33,032 nt of DNA from Oscillospiraceae bacterium (GCA_015067525.1 SVMH01000021.1:1-33032); one strand, 5' to 3'. Numbered from the stretch's first letter, positions 1 through 9,139 are shown. A program made the numbers and translations. Notes: a model not told the origin generated them from the letters alone.

Positions 1-173
1 CCAAACAAAGACGCAATAAGAGACGCAGCTCCGTGTGGAAGCTGACTGCTCCCGGTCTGGTGGCTTGCTCCAAGTGTGGCGCGCTGCATCTGCCTCACAG
101 AATGTGCCCCGAGTGCGGTACCTATAAGGGCCGCGAAGTCAAGGTGGTCAAGTCTGTGGCCGCTGAGAACTAA
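1..173 (+). CDS. rpmF: 50S ribosomal protein L32 (5' truncated)
   Basis: This is the C-terminal 56 codons of L32, a small zinc-ribbon protein of the large ribosomal subunit. The frame opens at base 3 and ends at TAA 171-173. The basic N-terminal stretch and the start codon lie outside the window. Visible hallmarks are the SSVWKLTAPGLVACSKCG segment and the paired CxxC knuckles (CSKC and CPEC) that bind zinc. A strong terminator follows directly. In Firmicutes rpmF usually follows a DUF177/YceD gene, which would lie off the left edge. Confidence 0.96.
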   Translation, partial: KQRRNKRRSSVWKLTAPGLVACSKCGALHLPHRMCPECGTYKGREVKVVKSVAAEN

Positions 174-191
174 TTACCGTGTGTCCTTGTT

Positions 192-227
192 AGGAGGGAA
201 GATTCTTCTTCCCTCCTTACTTTTTTG
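192..227 (+). terminator. Intrinsic terminator of rpmF
   Basis: An 11-bp perfect stem (192-202 with 207-217, loop TTCT) is followed by a T-rich tract at 218-227. It lies about 20 bases after the rpmF stop and separates it from the next transcription unit. Confidence 0.9.
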
Positions 228-237
228 CCTTTTTCTG

Positions 238-266
238 TTGCGGTTTTCCGAGTTTTCGGATATACT
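238..266 (+). promoter_or_regulatory. Candidate sigma-A promoter for the DUF512-der-plsY unit
   Basis: TTGCGG (238-243) and TATACT (261-266) are separated by 17 bases, upstream of the 313 start. The -10 matches the consensus at 5 of 6 positions, the -35 only at 3 of 6. A second -10-like TAGAAT lies at 274-279. This is assigned by eye. Confidence 0.5.
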
Positions 267-312
267 GTATTTTTAGAATGTAAGATTATGCCCACCAGTG
301 AGGTATCCCGAT

Positions 313-1614
313 ATGAGTACTGTGATCACTTCCATCGACCGCCGCAGCCCTGCCGAGCGCTACGGCATCAAGGTCGGTGAAAAGCTTTTGACTATCAACG
401 GCCACGAGATCATCGACGTGCTAGACTACCGCTTCTACGGCTACGATGCTCTGTCCGCCGTCACCCTCTCCTCCCCTGACGGCACCGTGCGCGAAGTGCA
501 CATCCGCAAGGAAGAGGGACAGGATCTGGGGTTGAACTTCGACACCTATCTCATGGATGAGATGCGCCCGTGCTCCAACCACTGCATCTTCTGCTTCGTG
601 GACCAGATGCCCCCCGGCATGCGCCAGAGCCTCTATTTCAAGGACGATGACGCACGCCTGAGCTTCCTGCTGGGCAACTACATTACCCTGACCAACATCT
701 CCCCCCGCGAGGCGCAGCGCATCATGGAGCTGCACATCAGCCCCATCAATGTCTCCGTCCACACCACCGACCCGCAGCTGCACTGCACCATGCTGGGCAA
801 CAAGAACGCCCGCCAGAGTCTGGAGTACATGCGCCAGTTCGGCAAGGCCGGCATTGTAATGAACGGCCAGATCGTGGTCTGCCCCGGCTGGAACGACGGC
901 GATCAGCTACGCCGCACCATGGCCGACATTATGGATATGGGCTTCAACAGCTGCTCCGTGGTGCCGGTAGGTATCACGAAGTACCGCAAGGGTCTTGCCA
1001 AGCTCAAGGCTGTGGATAAAGAAACGGCCCGCGACATCATCGCCATCGCCGAGGAGTATGGTCAAAAGTGCCTGGAAAAGTTCGGCACCCGTCTGTTCTT
1101 CTGCGCCGATGAGCTCTATTTAAAGGCAGAACTCCCCCTCCCCGAGGAGGACTACTACGAGGGCTACCGCCAGCTGGAAAACGGCGTGGGCATGCTGCGC
1201 TCTCTGGAAGCCGACTTTATGGCGGCGCTGGAAGATGAGGAACTGCCCAAATCCCCCACCCCCTTCACCATCGCCACCGGCACTGCCGCCGCACCCCACC
1301 TGCAGATGCTGCTTCAGCGGGCGCAGGCACGTTTCCCCGGCCTGAAGGGACAGGTGATCGCCGTAGAGAACGACTTCTTCGGCCACACCATCGACGTGGC
1401 GGGTCTCCTGACCGGTCAGGACATCGCCGCGCAGCTCAAGGGCCGCGTGGAGGGCCGCGTGCTGATCCCGCTGCACATGCTGCGCCACGGCGAGACCGTA
1501 TTCCTGGACGACTACACCGTGGAGCGCCTGCAAGAGGAGCTGGGCGTACCGGTGCAGGTGGTGGGCATCGACGGCGGCGACCTGGCCGACGCCATGTTCG
1601 AAACCACTTATTAA
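313..1614 (+). CDS. DUF512 family protein (PDZ-like plus radical-SAM-like Fe-S domain)
   Basis: The protein has 433 residues. I start it at ATG 313, which has GTGAGG 9 bases upstream; the in-frame GTG at 298 is itself part of that Shine-Dalgarno-like site. The first ~65 residues look PDZ-like (SPAERYGIKVGEKLLTING). A cysteine cluster CX3CX2C follows at residues 87-94 (CSNHCIFCFVDQ), the classic arrangement for a radical-SAM [4Fe-4S] cluster. The C-terminal half corresponds to DUF512. The family is conserved in Clostridia and its substrate is not known to me. The gene sits 37 bases before der, a common neighbour. A link to ribosome or translation biology is inferred from this context only. Confidence 0.88.
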   Translation: MSTVITSIDRRSPAERYGIKVGEKLLTINGHEIIDVLDYRFYGYDALSAVTLSSPDGTVREVHIRKEEGQDLGLNFDTYLMDEMRPCSNHCIFCFVDQMPPGMRQSLYFKDDDARLSFLLGNYITLTNISPREAQRIMELHISPINVSVHTTDPQLHCTMLGNKNARQSLEYMRQFGKAGIVMNGQIVVCPGWNDGDQLRRTMADIMDMGFNSCSVVPVGITKYRKGLAKLKAVDKETARDIIAIAEEYGQKCLEKFGTRLFFCADELYLKAELPLPEEDYYEGYRQLENGVGMLRSLEADFMAALEDEELPKSPTPFTIATGTAAAPHLQMLLQRAQARFPGLKGQVIAVENDFFGHTIDVAGLLTGQDIAAQLKGRVEGRVLIPLHMLRHGETVFLDDYTVERLQEELGVPVQVVGIDGGDLADAMFETTY

Positions 1615-1651
1615 ACAAAAGCACATTCCCCCAACAAGGAGGTCATATCCT

Positions 1652-2980
1652 ATGAGTAAACCTATGATCGCTATCGTGGGCCGTCCCAACGTGGGTAAGT
1701 CCATGCTCTTTAACAAGCTGATCGGCAAGCGCATGTCCATCGTGGAGGACATCCCCGGCGTTACCCGCGACCGTATTTACGGCGAGGCGGAGTGGGCCGG
1801 CCGTAAGTTCACCCTGGTGGACACCGGCGGTATCGAGCCCAGCACCGACAACATGATCCTGGCCTTTATGCGTGACCAGGCCCAGATCGCCATCGACAAC
1901 GCCGACGTCATCGTCTTTGTCACCGACATCAAGACCGGCATGACCGCCTCCGACCAGGAGGTAGCCTACATGCTGCAGCGCAGCGGCAAGCCCATCGTGC
2001 TGGCCGTCAACAAGATGGACAGCGTGGGCACGGTGAACCCCGACTTCTATGAGTTCTACAATCTGGGTCTGGGCGATCCCATCGCCGTTTCCGCCGTCCA
2101 CGGCCACGGCACCGGCGACCTGCTGGACGAGTGCCTGAAGTACTTCCCCGAGGAAACGGAGGAAGAAGAGGACGAGGACGTCATTCAGGTGGCCATCATC
2201 GGCAAGCCCAACGTGGGCAAGTCCAGCCTGACCAACCGTATCCTCGGTCAGCAGCGCGTCATCGTCAGCAACGTGGCCGGTACCACCCGCGACGCCATCG
2301 ACTCCTACTTCGAAAACGAGCACGGCAAGTACAACTTCATCGATACCGCCGGCATGCGTAAGAAGTCCAAGGTGGACGATGCCATTGAAAAGTACAGCGT
2401 GCTGCGCGCCACCATGGCCATTGAGCGCAGCGACGTCTGCCTCATCCTCATTGACGCCCAGGAAGGCGTCACCGAGCAGGACACCAAGGTGGCAGGCCTG
2501 GCCCACGAGGCCGGCAAGGCCTGCATCATCGTGGTCAACAAGTGGGACGCCATCGAGAAGGATGACAAGACCATGGACCGCATGCGCGAGGACATCCGCC
2601 GCGACCTGAGCTACATGACCTATGCGCCCATTCTGTTTATCTCCGCTCTGACAGGTCAGCGCGTTTCCCGCCTCTTCGAGCTCATCAACTATGTGCGCGA
2701 GCAGGCCTCCCTGCGCATCACCACCGGCATGCTCAACACCGTGCTGGCCGATGCCCAGACCCGCGTCCAGCCCCCCACGGACAAGGGCCGCCGCCTGAAG
2801 ATCTACTACATGACCCAGGTGGGCATCCGTCCGCCTCACTTTGTGGCCTTCTGCAACGACAAGCAGCTCTTCCACTTCTCCTACCGTCGGTATCTGGAAA
2901 ACCAGATCCGCAGCGTGTTCGGTTTGGAAGGCACGCCCGTCATCATGACCGTCCGCCAGAAGGGCGAGGAGGATATGTAA
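1652..2980 (+). CDS. der: Ribosome biogenesis GTPase Der (EngA)
   Basis: This is an essential double-GTPase that assists late assembly of the 50S ribosomal subunit. The 442-residue product has two G domains in tandem: P-loop GRPNVGKS at 10-17 with DTGG at 57-60 and NKMD at 120-123, then P-loop GKPNVGKS at 184-191 with DTAG at 231-234 and a later NKWD. An acidic linker (about 167-177) joins them, and a KH-like C-terminal domain ends the protein. Length and motifs are normal. The start has a strong AAGGAGG site. The stop is one base from plsY, so the two are surely cotranscribed. Confidence 0.98.
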   Translation: MSKPMIAIVGRPNVGKSMLFNKLIGKRMSIVEDIPGVTRDRIYGEAEWAGRKFTLVDTGGIEPSTDNMILAFMRDQAQIAIDNADVIVFVTDIKTGMTASDQEVAYMLQRSGKPIVLAVNKMDSVGTVNPDFYEFYNLGLGDPIAVSAVHGHGTGDLLDECLKYFPEETEEEEDEDVIQVAIIGKPNVGKSSLTNRILGQQRVIVSNVAGTTRDAIDSYFENEHGKYNFIDTAGMRKKSKVDDAIEKYSVLRATMAIERSDVCLILIDAQEGVTEQDTKVAGLAHEAGKACIIVVNKWDAIEKDDKTMDRMREDIRRDLSYMTYAPILFISALTGQRVSRLFELINYVREQASLRITTGMLNTVLADAQTRVQPPTDKGRRLKIYYMTQVGIRPPHFVAFCNDKQLFHFSYRRYLENQIRSVFGLEGTPVIMTVRQKGEEDM

Positions 2981-2981
2981 G

Positions 2982-3617
2982 ATGCCGATAGCTTTTTCCG
3001 TACTGGTGATCGTGCTGCTGAGCTATTTTCTCGGCTGCTTCAACGGTGCCGTGCTGATCTCCACCTTTATCATCAAGGATGACATCCGCGGTCATGGCAG
3101 CGGCAACGCCGGCCTGACCAACTTCTACCGCACCTACGGCGCGCGCTACGCCCTGCCGGTAATTCTGCTGGACATGGGCAAGACAGCCGCCTCCACCATG
3201 ATCGGCGGCTACATGTTCCAGTGCCTCTATGAAGATTGGACACTGGGCGTGCTGGTAGCGGGTCTTGGCTGCATCATCGGCCACGTCTTCCCCGCTTTCT
3301 ACGGCTTTAAGGGCGGCAAAGGCATTCTGGCCGGCAGCATTCTGGTGATCATGCTGGACTGGCGCATGGCGCTGGTGGCCTGGGGCCTGTTTGTGCTGGC
3401 TGTGGTGCTGACGCGCTATATCTCTCTGGGCAGCATTACTGCCGCCTCCAGCGTGGCTGTCACCGCCTTTTTCATTTATGACCGCCCCTTGTATATCGCG
3501 CTGGCCGCCATCATCGCCTCGCTGGTGGTGTGGAGCCACCGCAGCAACATCGTGCGGCTGGTCCGCGGCAACGAAAACAAGTTCAAGTGGCACAAAGATC
3601 CCCCGCAAGAAAAGTAA
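2982..3617 (+). CDS. plsY: Acyl-phosphate:glycerol-3-phosphate acyltransferase PlsY
   Basis: This integral membrane enzyme transfers an acyl group from acyl-phosphate to glycerol-3-phosphate, the first step of phospholipid synthesis. The 211 residues carry the family motifs SGNAGLTNFYR (40-50) and GHVFPAFYGFKGGKG (100-114), between several hydrophobic segments. The ATG begins one base after the der stop, implying translational coupling. In many Firmicutes gpsA and spoIVA come next; here a permease gene does. Confidence 0.96.
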   Translation: MPIAFSVLVIVLLSYFLGCFNGAVLISTFIIKDDIRGHGSGNAGLTNFYRTYGARYALPVILLDMGKTAASTMIGGYMFQCLYEDWTLGVLVAGLGCIIGHVFPAFYGFKGGKGILAGSILVIMLDWRMALVAWGLFVLAVVLTRYISLGSITAASSVAVTAFFIYDRPLYIALAAIIASLVVWSHRSNIVRLVRGNENKFKWHKDPPQEK

Positions 3618-3643
3618 ATCGTTTGCGCAGAAAGGAGCACGGG

Positions 3644-4573
3644 ATGAAACGCTTCGTCTATCAGATCCTCTTCCCCCTGACCACCGCTATGATCTGGGGC
3701 AGTTCCTTTGTGGCGCAGAGCGAAAGCGCCGATCATATCGGCGCTTTTACTTTTAATGCCGCCCGGTGCTTTGTGGGCTTTCTGGCGCTGCTGGCGCTGC
3801 TTCCCCTGCTGCGCCGTCTTAACCAAACACCTCAGCCTGAGCTGACAGCGGCGGAAAAGAAGGCACAGCGCAAGGGCCTTATCTGGGGCGGCTTCTGCTG
3901 CGGCACGGCGCTGGCGCTGGCCTGCAACTTACAGCAACTGGGCATGGTGGCCGGTGCAAGCGCCGGTAAAACCAGCTTCATCACCACCCTCTACGTGGTG
4001 CTGGTTCCCATCTGCGGCCTTTTTCTGAAGAAAAAAGTCCCCTTGACCGTGTGGCTGGGCGTGATGGTGGCGGTAGCCGGCCTTTACTGCCTGTGTATCA
4101 AAGAGGACTTCACCATTGTCCTCAGCGATTTTCTGGTGCTGCTGTGCGCCTTCGCCTACACGCTGCAGATCCTGGTCATTGACCACTTCGCCCCCCACCA
4201 TGACGGCGTAGCCCTCAGTTGCGTGCAGTTTTTCTTTACCGCCGCCTGGTCGGCTGTTGGTATGCTGATCTTTGAAATGGACCAGTTCTCCTGGCAAGCG
4301 CTGGGACTGTGTATCGGCGACATCCTCTATGTAGGTATCATCTCCGGCGGCGTGGCCTACACGCTACAGATCTTAGCCCAGAAGGACTCCGGCAACCCCA
4401 CTATGGTGTCGCTGCTTTTGAGTCTGGAGTCGGTGTTCGGCGCGTTGGCCGGCGCCATTTTCCTGCATGAGACCCTCTCCGGCAGGGAATACTTAGGCTG
4501 CGTGCTGATGCTCATTGCCGTGGTGCTGGCCCAGTTGCCCGCCCCCAAGCGAAAAAGAGCGGCAGCTGAATGA
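3644..4573 (+). CDS. DMT-superfamily (EamA) permease
   Basis: The 309-residue protein consists almost entirely of hydrophobic helices, with the two-fold EamA repeat expected of drug/metabolite transporters: about ten membrane segments, the first repeat starting at MIWGSSFVAQSE and the second around residue 155. The start is ATG 3644 behind AAAGGAG (3631-3637); the open frame extends upstream into plsY but lacks motifs there. The substrate cannot be read from sequence. It probably shares the der-plsY transcript (26-base gap) and ends at a bidirectional terminator facing the phosphopantetheinyl transferase gene. Confidence 0.9.
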   Translation: MKRFVYQILFPLTTAMIWGSSFVAQSESADHIGAFTFNAARCFVGFLALLALLPLLRRLNQTPQPELTAAEKKAQRKGLIWGGFCCGTALALACNLQQLGMVAGASAGKTSFITTLYVVLVPICGLFLKKKVPLTVWLGVMVAVAGLYCLCIKEDFTIVLSDFLVLLCAFAYTLQILVIDHFAPHHDGVALSCVQFFFTAAWSAVGMLIFEMDQFSWQALGLCIGDILYVGIISGGVAYTLQILAQKDSGNPTMVSLLLSLESVFGALAGAIFLHETLSGREYLGCVLMLIAVVLAQLPAPKRKRAAAE

Positions 4574-4582
4574 GAAATTTTG

Positions 4583-4625
4583 CAAAAAAAATGACCTGTT
4601 CTTTCAAAAGAACAGGTCATTTTTT
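4583..4625. terminator. Bidirectional terminator between convergent genes
   Basis: A 13-bp perfect stem (4591-4603 with 4608-4620, loop TCAA) is flanked by an A-run on the left (4583-4590) and a T-run on the right. It can therefore terminate both the permease transcript and the long minus-strand operon that ends at 4627. Confidence 0.92.
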
Positions 4626-4626
4626 C

Positions 4627-5151
4627 TCACTTTTTCTCGCAAACAGCGGCAACATATCCTTTCAGAGCAGTAGGTTGGGTAAAGACGAAGTCATCATCCT
4701 CTTCCCTTCTCCACTCCCGCCACGTGCCGCCGCGGCACTTGAGCGCTGCTTCACGGCGCGTCCAAAGCTGCCAGAACTCCTCCGCCGACTGCCACCCTTC
4801 CAGCGCGCGTCCGAGGCGGGCGGGCACGGGACGGATGCGCTCCATGTCCAGTCCCACTTCCCTGTCGGATATAACGCAGCCCACCACATCACCGCTGTGG
4901 CTGACACTGAAAAAGACGCCATCGGTCACAGGTTTTCCGGTTTCGGTGTAGGTGAAGGTGATCTTCTGCGGTGCAAGGCCCAGCTTTTGGGCCAACATCT
5001 CACGAGCCAGACCGTCAGCACACAGGGACAGCAGACGCGCCTTTTCCGGCAGGCAGTCAATGCGCTGCCGCTTTTCCGCCGCCAGCCAGCTCTCCCAGAG
5101 GGAGAGCCGGTCAGGCGAAACGGTGGTCACATCTAAAAATCGTACATCCAT
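4627..5151 (-). CDS. 4'-phosphopantetheinyl transferase, Sfp type
   Basis: The enzyme moves phosphopantetheine from CoA onto a serine of carrier proteins, giving holo-ACP or holo-PCP. The visible signatures are FSVSHSGD (81-88), GLDMERI (100-106, giving the Mg-binding D102 and E104) and WTRREAALK (130-138, with E134 and K138). At 174 residues it is shorter than classical Sfp (about 224), with a reduced N-terminal half, but all core motifs are present. It starts 3 bases after the polC stop with no clear ribosome site, so it probably depends on coupling to polC. Whether it serves fatty-acid ACP or a secondary-metabolite carrier cannot be decided here. Confidence 0.9.
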   Translation of the reverse strand: MDVRFLDVTTVSPDRLSLWESWLAAEKRQRIDCLPEKARLLSLCADGLAREMLAQKLGLAPQKITFTYTETGKPVTDGVFFSVSHSGDVVGCVISDREVGLDMERIRPVPARLGRALEGWQSAEEFWQLWTRREAALKCRGGTWREWRREEDDDFVFTQPTALKGYVAAVCEKK

Positions 5152-5154
5152 AGC

Positions 5155-8100
5155 TTAAAAGAAGGTGATCTGGCTGGTCTCCGCCATGCCGGCGAAGGCG
5201 CCCAAGGCCTTGAGCTGCTCAATGTGGGTCTTGGAGAGCTTATTGCAGCAGGTGGCAAACTCCTCCACGGAGATGAAGGACTTCCCCTTGCGCTGCTCCA
5301 CCGTGGCGAAAGCCGCCGACTCACCAAGGCCGCGCACCGACACGAAGGGCGGCAGCAAGCCGTTTTCCGTAATGAGGAAGTTGGTGGCGTCGGACTTGTA
5401 GATATCGATGGTGTCGAAGTGGAAGCCCCGCAGATAGAACTCATAGCACACTTCCAGCGTGACCATCAGGTTCTGCTCCACAGCGGTGGCGTCCTTGTTG
5501 TTCTCGATCTCGCGGATCTTGCGCTTGACGGCATCGATACCGGCGCAGCAGTACTCGGCGTCAAAGGCCTTGGCGCGGATGGAGAAGAAGGTGGCGTAGA
5601 AGGCCAGCGGATAGTGGACCTTGAACCATGCGATGCGGAAGGCCATCATCACGTAGGCCACGGCGTGGGCCTTGGGGAAGAGGTAGCCGATCTTGGCCAA
5701 AGACTCAATGTACCAGTCGGGCACATTGTGCGCCCGCATGGCCTCCTCCCAGCCGTCCTGGAAGCCGCCCTTTTTCACCTTGCCCTTACGCACGGCCTCC
5801 ATGATCTTGAAGCTCATCTTGGGGTCAAGACCCATCTGGATGAGGTAGAGCATGATGTCGTCGCGGCAGCCCACCGTCTCCAGAACGCTGGCGGTGCCGC
5901 TGAGGATCAGGTCGCGGGCGTTGCCCAGCCACACGTCGGTACCGTGGGAGAAGCCGGACAGACGCACCAGCGTGTTGAAGTCCCGGGGCATGGTGTCCAG
6001 CAGCATGCCGCGGGTGAAGCGGGTGTTGAACTCGGGAATGGCCACGGCGCCGGTGGGGCCCAGCAGGTCATCATCCTCAAAGCCCAGCACCTTGGAGGAG
6101 GTAAAGATGGACATGGTGTCCGGGTCGTCCAGCGGGATGGTCTTGGGATCCACGCCGGTGAGGTCCTGGAGCATCTTGATCATGGTGGGGTCATCGTGAC
6201 CCAGCATGTCCAGCTTCAGGAGGTTATCCTCCATGCAGTGGTATTCAAAATGGGTGGTGACGGTGTCGGCATCCTCGGCGTCGGCCGGGTGCTGCACGGC
6301 GGTGAAATCCTCCACGTCCATGTCGTCCGGCACGACCACCAGACCGCCGGGGTGCTGGCCGGTGGTGCGGCGCACGCCCACGCAGCCCTGGGTCAGGCGG
6401 TTCATCTCGGCGTTGCCTGCCGTCATGCCCCGCTCTTCCAGATACTTACGCACAAAGCCGAAGGCGGTCTTGTCCGCCAGCGTACCGATGGTACCGGCGC
6501 GGAACACCTGGGTCTCGCCGAACATCTCGATGGCGTGGCGGTGGGCACGGGCCTGATACTCGCCGGAGAAGTTCAGGTCGATATCGGGCACCTTGCCGCC
6601 GCCGTAGCCCAGGAAGGTCTCAAAGGGGATGTCGAAGCCGTCCTTGACGTACTTGGTGCCGCACTGGGGGCACACCTTATCGGGCATATCGGCGCCGCAG
6701 CCGTAGCTGCCGTCGGTGATGAACTCGTTATGCAGGCACGCGGGGTTGGGGCAGCGGTAATGGGGCGGCAGAGAGTTGACCTCCGTGATGCCGGACATAT
6801 AGGCCACGAGAGACGAGCCCACGGAGCCACGGGAGCCCACCAGATAGCCGTTTTCCAGACTCCGCTCCACCAGCTTCTGGGCCGACATATAGACCACGTC
6901 GTACTTACCCAAAATGCCGCCCAGCTCGATGTTCAGGCGGTCCACGATCAGCTGAGGGGGATTTTCACCGTACAGGGCGTGGCACTTGGCCCAGACCTTA
7001 TCGTTCAGTTCCTTTCTGGAATCGCCCAGACGGGGAGAAAACAGCTGACCCGGGGGCAGGAGTTCGATCTCCTCGCACATATCGGCGATCATACGGGGAT
7101 TGTCGATGACCACTTCCTCCGCCTTCTCCGCACCCAGATAGCGGAATTCCTCCAGCATCTCGTCGGTGGTCTTGAAGTAGATGGGCAGCGGCTCATCGGC
7201 GTCGGGGAATTTCTTGCTGGCCAGCAGCACATGGCGGTAGACCTCGTCCTCCGGCTCCTGGAAATGGACGTCGCCGGTGGCGCAGACGGGCTTGCCCAGC
7301 TCCTCACCCAGACGGACGATGGTACGGTTGAATTCCCGCAGTTCCTCCTCCGACTGGACATCGCCGTTGCGGAGCATGAACTGGTTATTGCACAGGGGCT
7401 GGATCTCCAGATAGTCGTAGAAAGAGGCGATGCGCCTGAGCTCCGCCCAGTCCTTATGGTCGGTGACTGCCTTGAAAAGTTCGCCCGCTTCACAGGCCGA
7501 GCCGATGATAAGGCCCTCGCGGTGGGCCACCAATTCCGTCTTGGGGATGATGGGCACGCGCTTGAAATACTTCAGGTTGGAGGCGGTGATCAGCTGGTAG
7601 AGGTTCTTCAGACCCAGCTTGTTCTTGGCCAGCAGGATAATATGTTTGGGGAAACGGCTGGATTTGCTGCCCTGAGGCCGCAGTTGCAGCATTTTTTCGT
7701 TGATCTGCTGCAGGCGGGAAATGCCGTGCTCTTTTTCCATCTTCTCAAAGAAGGGAATGAGCATATAAGCCACCATGGCCGCGTCGTCGCTGGCACGGTG
7801 GTGGTTGAAGGCCGGCAGATCCAGATGCTCGGCCACGATGTCCAGCTTATGCTTATTCAGCTCCGGCAGCAGGTTCTGGGCCAGGATCAGGGTATCCACA
7901 TAGGTAGGGTCAAAATCAAGGCCCACCTTGCGGCAGCCGGCGCGGATGAAGCCGATATCAAATTCGGCATTGTGAGCCGCCAGCGGGCGGTCACCCACAA
8001 AGTCCAGAAAGGCGCGCAGGGCGTCCTTGAGCTGGGGGGCACCGGAGAGCATGGCGTCGGTGATGCCGGTCAGACCGATGATCTCCGGCGTCAGGCGGCG

Positions 8101-9105
8101 GTTGGGGTTGACGAAGGTCTGGAATCGCTCCGTCACCTCGCCGTTTTTCAGCACCACGGCACCGATCTCGGTGATGGCCTCGCGGTCCACCTTCAAGCCG
8201 GTGGTCTCAATATCGAAGCAGACGATCTCATCGGCAAAGGTTTGGTCACGATCACCGTGGACCACGATGCGGTCGTCCATATTGTTGACAAAGTAACCCT
8301 CCATGCCGTAGAGGATCTTGATGCCCTTATTGTTGTGCCAGGCGTCGGGGAACGCCTGCACCACGCCGTGGTCAGTAATGGCGATGGCGGGGTGGCCCCA
8401 GGACTTGGCCAGATTGATGACGCTCTTGGTGTCGGTGAGGGCGTCCATGTTGGACATACGGGTATGGAGATGGAGCTCCACACGCTTGCGGCTGGCTGTA
8501 TCCTTACGGCCCTCGTGGGAGATCTTCATAATGTTCTGGGGATTGAGCTGGATGTCCTTGCCGTCGCGGGTCAGCTCGATAAAGCCCTGCACCCGCAGCC
8601 ACATGCCGGGTTTGATGGCATCGCGGACCCCCTCGGACTCCTTGCCCTGCATGTACTTGCGGACGGTGACGGAGTTGTGATAGTCCGTCATGTCGAAGGT
8701 CAGGCACCACACGCCGGGGCGGCGGGTCTCGTAGCACTCGGCGGCAAAGACTTTGCCTTCCACCACCACGCCGCCCATCTTGGGGTTCAGGCCCTCCATG
8801 GTGACGGCGCGGCCCTTGATCTCCTTACCCATGAGCACATCGCTGCCGCTCTTTTCCTTGGCGGCGGCATAGCTCTGCACAGTCAGGCGCAGGCGCTTGA
8901 GGTCGTACTGCTTTTGCAGCAGCTGCTCCAGCGCCGCGCGGGCAGCATCGGGAAACTCCTCCCCCGAGACCAGCTCCAGTTCCATGCTGCGGTTCTCCCG
9001 ATCCAGCAGACCGCCGGTGACGCAGGCGTCATGCAGCAGCAGTCGCAGCTCACGCGGCGGCACGAAGCTTTCAAAAAATTCAAAAAACGGTATCTTTTCG
9101 GCCAT
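5155..9105 (-). CDS. polC: DNA polymerase III PolC (Gram-positive replicative polymerase)
   Basis: This is the replicative alpha-type polymerase of Firmicutes with built-in proofreading. I start its 1316 residues at ATG 9105, because AAAGGA directly abuts the in-frame ATG at 9117 (no spacing) but lies 12 bases from this one. The domain order is: N-terminal region; OB fold at about 100-195; PHP domain from about 208 (HLHT, TDHG) split by the exonuclease; DEDD 3'-5' exonuclease at about 290-455 (DIETTG at 298-303); zinc-binding fingers (C785, C790, C803, C812, C815); palm aspartates in PDIDLNFSGEY (840-850) and LDMLGHDD (D966). It is slightly shorter than Bacillus PolC (about 1437), mainly at the N-terminus. 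Confidence 0.98.
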   Translation of the reverse strand: MAEKIPFFEFFESFVPPRELRLLLHDACVTGGLLDRENRSMELELVSGEEFPDAARAALEQLLQKQYDLKRLRLTVQSYAAAKEKSGSDVLMGKEIKGRAVTMEGLNPKMGGVVVEGKVFAAECYETRRPGVWCLTFDMTDYHNSVTVRKYMQGKESEGVRDAIKPGMWLRVQGFIELTRDGKDIQLNPQNIMKISHEGRKDTASRKRVELHLHTRMSNMDALTDTKSVINLAKSWGHPAIAITDHGVVQAFPDAWHNNKGIKILYGMEGYFVNNMDDRIVVHGDRDQTFADEIVCFDIETTGLKVDREAITEIGAVVLKNGEVTERFQTFVNPNRRLTPEIIGLTGITDAMLSGAPQLKDALRAFLDFVGDRPLAAHNAEFDIGFIRAGCRKVGLDFDPTYVDTLILAQNLLPELNKHKLDIVAEHLDLPAFNHHRASDDAAMVAYMLIPFFEKMEKEHGISRLQQINEKMLQLRPQGSKSSRFPKHIILLAKNKLGLKNLYQLITASNLKYFKRVPIIPKTELVAHREGLIIGSACEAGELFKAVTDHKDWAELRRIASFYDYLEIQPLCNNQFMLRNGDVQSEEELREFNRTIVRLGEELGKPVCATGDVHFQEPEDEVYRHVLLASKKFPDADEPLPIYFKTTDEMLEEFRYLGAEKAEEVVIDNPRMIADMCEEIELLPPGQLFSPRLGDSRKELNDKVWAKCHALYGENPPQLIVDRLNIELGGILGKYDVVYMSAQKLVERSLENGYLVGSRGSVGSSLVAYMSGITEVNSLPPHYRCPNPACLHNEFITDGSYGCGADMPDKVCPQCGTKYVKDGFDIPFETFLGYGGGKVPDIDLNFSGEYQARAHRHAIEMFGETQVFRAGTIGTLADKTAFGFVRKYLEERGMTAGNAEMNRLTQGCVGVRRTTGQHPGGLVVVPDDMDVEDFTAVQHPADAEDADTVTTHFEYHCMEDNLLKLDMLGHDDPTMIKMLQDLTGVDPKTIPLDDPDTMSIFTSSKVLGFEDDDLLGPTGAVAIPEFNTRFTRGMLLDTMPRDFNTLVRLSGFSHGTDVWLGNARDLILSGTASVLETVGCRDDIMLYLIQMGLDPKMSFKIMEAVRKGKVKKGGFQDGWEEAMRAHNVPDWYIESLAKIGYLFPKAHAVAYVMMAFRIAWFKVHYPLAFYATFFSIRAKAFDAEYCCAGIDAVKRKIREIENNKDATAVEQNLMVTLEVCYEFYLRGFHFDTIDIYKSDATNFLITENGLLPPFVSVRGLGESAAFATVEQRKGKSFISVEEFATCCNKLSKTHIEQLKALGAFAGMAETSQITFF

Positions 9106-9139
9106 TGGGATGACCATTCCTTTCGGTGTAGTTAGAGAA

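Noticed and set aside
76-276. A 66-codon frame overlapping rpmF and its terminator
   Set aside because: It is out of frame with L32 and reads through the terminator hairpin.
9106-9117. PolC start at ATG 9117
   Set aside because: The AAAGGA sequence touches this ATG with no spacing. The ATG at 9105 is more plausible, although the spacing of 12 is a little long.
5224-9135. A 1303-codon open frame antisense to polC
   Set aside because: It exactly shadows polC. It is His/Gly/Val/Leu/Ala-rich without any domain, as expected when a GC-rich gene is read in the frame opposite its third codon positions.
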